A stretch of 64,000 nucleotides of DNA from Agromyces intestinalis (lineage in GTDB: Bacteria > Actinomycetota > Actinomycetes > Actinomycetales > Microbacteriaceae): assembly GCF_008365295.1 (NCBI RefSeq), contig NZ_CP043505.1, forward strand, positions 558,001-622,000, written 5' to 3'. Every line of letters begins with the position of its first letter. Position 1 is the stretch's first letter. Both the position numbers and the translations under genes were made by a program. The notes beneath the pieces are model-generated. The model ran no database searches. It saw only the letters and a list, made by a program, of their open reading frames with translations, and was not told where the DNA came from. Positions 60,980 to 64,000 of this stretch are shown here, piece after piece.

Positions 60980-61456
60980 ATGACCGATGCACGACTCGCC
61001 CCCGGCGACCTGGCCCCCGACTTCACGCTCCTCGACCAGGACGGCACGCCCGTCACCCTGTCGGATCTGCGCGGAACCAAGGTCGTCCTGTACTTCTACC
61101 CCGAGGCCATGACGCCCGGCTGCACCACCGAGGCGTGCGACTTCCGCGACAGCCTGAACTCGTTCGCCGCCGCCGATGTTCGCGTGCTCGGCGTCTCGAA
61201 GGACGACGTCGACAAGCTCAAGCGCTTCGCTGAGCGCGACCGGCTCAACTTCACTCTGCTGAGCGATCCCGACCTGGCTGTGCAGCAGACCTACGGCGTC
61301 TGGGGCGAGAAGTCGCTCTACGGAAAGATCGTCGTCGGCGCGATCCGCTCGACGTTCATCATCGGCGAGGACGGCCGCATCGAGAAGGCGCTGTACAACG
61401 TGAAGGCGACCGGCCACGTCGCCCGACTGCGGCGCGAACTCGGCCTCGCCGCGTAG
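60980..61456 (+). CDS. bcp: Thioredoxin-dependent peroxiredoxin (Bcp/PrxQ type)
   Basis: Thiol peroxidase of 158 aa: APDFTLLDQDG, FYPEAMTPGCTTEACDFRD with the peroxidatic C48 and the resolving C53 five residues later (atypical 2-Cys), and the Arg of IRSTFIIGEDG. Removes hydroperoxides using thioredoxin. It lies close to sigR/rsrA, the thiol-stress system, but no GGAAT-N18-GTT is visible before it. Confidence 0.95.
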   Translation: MTDARLAPGDLAPDFTLLDQDGTPVTLSDLRGTKVVLYFYPEAMTPGCTTEACDFRDSLNSFAAADVRVLGVSKDDVDKLKRFAERDRLNFTLLSDPDLAVQQTYGVWGEKSLYGKIVVGAIRSTFIIGEDGRIEKALYNVKATGHVARLRRELGLAA

Positions 61457-61483
61457 CGCCGCCTCGACCCCGCCCGGCCGCCG

Positions 61484-61906
61484 TCAGTGCGCCGCGGCGG
61501 GGTCGTTCCGTGTGAAGGAGAGCCGCACGGGGTTCCACAGCAGCAGGCCGGCGACCACGACCGCCGGCACCAGCAGCAGCCAGCCGATGTCAGGGCGGGC
61601 GAACAGGCCCTGGAACGCCCCCACGGCGATCGAGACCTGCAACACCTGCCACACGATCGCCGCGCCGCGGGTCCACGGTGCGAGTCGGAACGCGCCGATC
61701 GCGCACGCGAGCACCCAGAGCGCCCCGATCAGCACGAGCACGATGAGTGCGATCGCCGTCGCGTAGCTCGACGGACGCAGCGAGAACAGGTCGACCACGA
61801 GCCATCCGAGCACCGCGACCATGGCGAGCGCCTCGAGCGCGAGCAGCACGCGCACCGTCCAGATCGCCGCACGCACCCCGGGGGTCGACTCGGCGGGTTC
61901 ATTCAC
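61484..61906 (-). CDS. Small four-helix membrane protein, family not recognised
   Basis: A 140-aa hydrophobic protein with four predicted membrane helices and a short charged tail (RLSFTRNDPAAAH). Starts at GTG 61906; no strong ribosome site is visible. It sits between bcp and whiB1, divergent from whiB1. No function can be assigned. Confidence 0.7.
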   Translation of the reverse strand: MNEPAESTPGVRAAIWTVRVLLALEALAMVAVLGWLVVDLFSLRPSSYATAIALIVLVLIGALWVLACAIGAFRLAPWTRGAAIVWQVLQVSIAVGAFQGLFARPDIGWLLLVPAVVVAGLLLWNPVRLSFTRNDPAAAH

Positions 61907-61975
61907 AGCGTTATCCCATGCACGACTATTGATTCGCTCTCTGCCCTATGCCACCATTTAGATGACCGAGTTGAT

Positions 61976-61993
61976 GCTCACAGGGACGTGAGC
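61976..61993. promoter_or_regulatory. Inverted repeat upstream of whiB1
   Basis: GCTCAC-N6-GTGAGC, a perfect 6-bp inverted repeat, about 120 bp before the whiB1 ATG and 70 bp before the divergent small membrane gene. It could be an operator. It is not the CRP consensus (TGTGA-N6-TCACA), though it is a related palindrome read in reverse order. Confidence 0.4.
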
Positions 61994-62112
61994 CGATCAG
62001 TTCTTGATCCTACTTCCCGAGATTCGGTCACTCCCCCCGCAACCCACCGGTTCCCGGTCGTGCGAACACGCGCGCGTGGTTGTGACCCGAAGAACCCACA
62101 AGGAGCATCTCC

Positions 62113-62361
62113 ATGGATTGGCGCGACAAAGCCGCCTGCCTCACGGCCGACCCCGAGCTCTTCTTCCCGGTCGGCAACACCGGGCCGGCGGTCGAGCAGA
62201 TCGAGAAGGCCAAGGCCGTCTGCGCGCGCTGCACCGTCACCGAGATCTGCCTGCAGTACGCCCTCGAGACCGGTCAGGACTCGGGCGTGTGGGGTGGCCT
62301 CAGCGAGGACGAGCGTCGCGCGCTCAAGCGCCGCGCGGCCCGCGCCCGCCGCGCCGGCTGA
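62113..62361 (+). CDS. whiB1: WhiB1-type iron-sulfur transcription factor
   Basis: An 82-aa regulator that binds a [4Fe-4S] cluster with C9, C37, C40 and C46 (same spacing as Mycobacterium WhiB1), followed by GVWGG and a basic C-terminus KRRAARARRAG for DNA contact. WhiB1 senses nitric oxide and binds the sigma factor SigA in Mycobacterium; that is family knowledge. ATG at 62113 with AAGGAG upstream. The long 206-bp upstream region fits complex control. Confidence 0.96.
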   Translation: MDWRDKAACLTADPELFFPVGNTGPAVEQIEKAKAVCARCTVTEICLQYALETGQDSGVWGGLSEDERRALKRRAARARRAG

Positions 62362-62630
62362 CCGTACCCGCGACGCGTCACCCGAGCCCCGCCCCCGGTC
62401 GGCGTTCCCCGGGGTGTGGCGACACCTTCTGCGTTCGCACGGCATCGCGCCATTCATGGCCTGTCGGCGTTGGTAGGACGGGTCGCCGTTTGTCGGACGT
62501 ATTCGTCCGCTCGCGTCCTAGGAACGGGCGGATGTCCTGCAAACGCCGACACGGCGGCAGAGAGATGTCGGCAGCGCGGTGGCGGCGAAGAGATGGCGGC
62601 AGCGCGGCAGCGGCTGCCGCGGCGGGCGCG
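62362..62630. other. Noncoding gap between whiB1 and the PdtaS-like kinase gene
   Basis: A 269-bp stretch between convergent genes. It holds imperfect repeats GAGATGTCGGCAGCGCGG and GAGATGGCGGCAGCGCGG (62562-62607 area) and a GTCGGCGTT/AACGCCGAC inverted pair (62461-62558 area). No conserved gene or known RNA was recognised. Confidence 0.45.
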
Positions 62631-64000
62631 TCAGCGCGCTGTCTCGGCCTTGCCCTTGATCCAGCGCAGGGGCACCTCGATCGTGACCTCGGTGCCGCGG
62701 CCCACCACCGTGTGCCAATCGATCGTGCCGCCGAGTTCGCCCTGGATCAGGGTGCGCACGATCTGCGTACCGAGCCCCTCGCCGACTTTGCCCTCGGGCA
62801 GGCCCGACCCGGTGTCGCGCACCTGCACCGAGAGCGTCGTATCGTCGCGCTCGGCGAACACCTCGACGTCGCCCTCCTGACCGGCGAGGCCGTGCTCGAC
62901 GGCGTTCGTCACGAGCTCGGTGAGGGCCAGGGCGAGCGGCGTCGCGTACTCGCTCGGTAGCACGCCGAACGTGCCCGACTTCTTGGGGTGCGCCGTCGTA
63001 TTGTGCGCGGCGGCGACCTCGGCGACCAGCAGCAGCGCCCGATCGAAGACTTCATCGAAGTCGACGTTCTGGCTGAGCCCCTCGCTCAGCGTGTCGTGCA
63101 CCACGGCGATCGCGCCCACGCGCCGCATGGCCTGCGTCAGTGCCTCGCGCGCCTCTTCGGAGTGGGTGCGCCGCGCCTGGATCCGCAGCAGGGATGCCAC
63201 GGTCTGCAGGTTGTTCTTGACCCGGTGATGGATCTCGCGGATCGTGGCGTCCTTCGTGATGAGCTCTTGTTCCTGGTGGCGCAGCTCGGTCACATCTCGG
63301 GTGAGCACCATTGCGCCGATCCGTTCGCCGCGGTGGCGAATGGGGATGGCGCGGATCGCGACGGTCACCCCGCGCGACTCGATCTCGGTGCGCCACGGCG
63401 CCCGCCCCGTCACCACCAGCGGCAGCGACTCGTCGACGACGAGCTTGCCGGTGAGCAGACGAGTGGTGACCTCGGCCAACGACTCGCCCTCGAGCTCGTC
63501 ATCGAAGCCCATGCGGTTGAACGCGCTGAGCGCGTTCGGACTCGCGAACGTCGTCACCCCGTCGGCGTCGAGCCGGATCAGGCCGTCGGAGGCGCGCGGC
63601 GCTCCGCGACGCGGCCCGGTCGGCGCCCCGAGGTCGGGGAAGTCGCCCGAGCCGACCATCTGGAACAGGTCGTCGGCGCAGTCGTTGAACGTGAGCTCTT
63701 GCCGACTCGGCGTACGCGTGGTGCTGAGATTGGTGTGCCGCGTGATGACAGCGACCGGCTCGGGAGCGAGCTCGGTGCCGGTCGGCGAGAGGCGGCGCAT
63801 GACCGGGATGGCACGTACCCGGGTCGGCATCTCTTCATACCAGTCGGGAGAGGATGAGTCGGCGATGCGCCCCGATCGGAACGCGTCGGTGACGAGCTCG
63901 CGCCACTGCGGCTTGATGGCCTGGCCGACGAAGTCGCGGTAGAACAGCGTCGCAGCGCTCGAGGGCCGTGAGTGCGCGACTGCCACGAACTCGTCGTCGC
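62631..64000 (-). CDS. pdtaS: PdtaS-type cytosolic sensor histidine kinase (N-terminus beyond window)
   Basis: Kinase of which about 456 codons are visible. Order: an N-terminal GAF-like sensor (VAVAHSRPSSAATLFYRDFVG), a PAS-like domain with ALSAFNRMGFDDELEG, HisKA_2 helix with EIHHRVKNNLQTVASLLR (His phospho-acceptor in HHRVKNN), and an ATPase domain with ELVTNAVEHGL and DTGSGLPEGKVGEGLGTQIV. Residues DDEF before the first in-frame GTG (63986) show that the frame is open to the edge, so the start is outside. In Mycobacterium PdtaS signals to the antitermination regulator PdtaR; no PdtaR is in the window. Confidence 0.93.
   Translation of the reverse strand, partial: DDEFVAVAHSRPSSAATLFYRDFVGQAIKPQWRELVTDAFRSGRIADSSSPDWYEEMPTRVRAIPVMRRLSPTGTELAPEPVAVITRHTNLSTTRTPSRQELTFNDCADDLFQMVGSGDFPDLGAPTGPRRGAPRASDGLIRLDADGVTTFASPNALSAFNRMGFDDELEGESLAEVTTRLLTGKLVVDESLPLVVTGRAPWRTEIESRGVTVAIRAIPIRHRGERIGAMVLTRDVTELRHQEQELITKDATIREIHHRVKNNLQTVASLLRIQARRTHSEEAREALTQAMRRVGAIAVVHDTLSEGLSQNVDFDEVFDRALLLVAEVAAAHNTTAHPKKSGTFGVLPSEYATPLALALTELVTNAVEHGLAGQEGDVEVFAERDDTTLSVQVRDTGSGLPEGKVGEGLGTQIVRTLIQGELGGTIDWHTVVGRGTEVTIEVPLRWIKGKAETAR

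Noticed and set aside
61976..61993. CRP/Fnr-type box before whiB1
   Set aside because: The letters read TCAC-N6-GTGA instead of GTGA-N6-TCAC, so it is not the CRP consensus; kept only as an unassigned palindrome.
1..64000. CRISPR array, transposase or phage genes
   Set aside because: No spaced repeat array and no protein with such motifs was seen. The tandem repeats found have no unique spacers.

Overview
The window is about 64 kb of very GC-rich chromosomal DNA from an actinobacterium. Lineage markers are a WhiB1-type iron-sulfur protein, a fused E2-E1 2-oxoglutarate enzyme (Kgd/OdhA), a SigR/RsrA thiol-stress pair, a GuaB1-type IMPDH-like protein, a PdtaS-type cytosolic histidine kinase, and IdeR/DtxR-like iron boxes. 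GTG starts are frequent, and many starts sit 6-7 nt after a -10-like hexamer (leaderless style). Gene content and order fit a Micrococcales/Microbacteriaceae-type chromosome; the genus is inferred, not shown. No transposase, integrase, phage gene or CRISPR array was seen, so this looks like stable core chromosome.

Layout. 1-1840: a truncated DrrA-type ABC ATPase divergent from a TetR regulator, with an inverted operator between them. 1921-8250: prmC and the rho-prfA pair on the minus strand, interrupted by a plus-strand cysK-cysE pair. 8247-13034: a tightly overlapping lysA-hom-thrC-thrB operon (minus strand). 13171-15673: a DUF2993-like membrane-anchored protein and argS. 15722-23755 (plus): a lipoprotein, tRNA-Arg(CCG), a SigE-family sigma factor with an overlapping membrane protein, a TPM-domain/PspA envelope-stress pair, an arginase-fold protein, a flavoprotein disulfide reductase and a small HExxH protein. 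23778-28785 (minus): a siderophore-interacting reductase and a complete ferric-siderophore ABC importer, with two IdeR-like boxes. 28816-33121 (minus): amidase, acetyltransferase, uracil-DNA glycosylase, S51-like peptidase, SDR. 33185-40341 (plus): acyltransferase-3, metY, metX, then a three-gene sensor kinase / membrane kinase-like / NarL-type regulator system.

40450-46029: an MFS exporter, a thiamine-binding-like protein, a GT87-like mannosyltransferase and a polar amino-acid ABC importer. 46033-53168: NAD(P)HX dehydratase, HAD hydrolase, Old Yellow Enzyme, VOC protein, two CBS/CorC-type membrane proteins and GuaB1. 53325-64000: kgd, sigR-rsrA divergent from aroA-rsgA, a Bcp peroxiredoxin, whiB1 and a truncated PdtaS-like kinase.

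How the genes work together. Several blocks form pathways: aspartate-family amino acids (lysA-hom-thrC-thrB), homoserine to homocysteine (metX and metY), serine to cysteine (cysE, cysK), iron uptake, and thiol stress (sigR, rsrA, bcp). The most interesting non-gene signals are these: a family of perfect palindromes sharing a CGGATGCC...GGCATCCG core, mostly in terminator positions but one inside the 5' end of an Old Yellow Enzyme gene; an exact GGAAT-N18-GTT SigR-type promoter for sigR placed inside the start of aroA; a 19-bp direct repeat with 20-bp period just upstream of a well-formed metY promoter; and a five-copy 17-bp tandem repeat after kgd.
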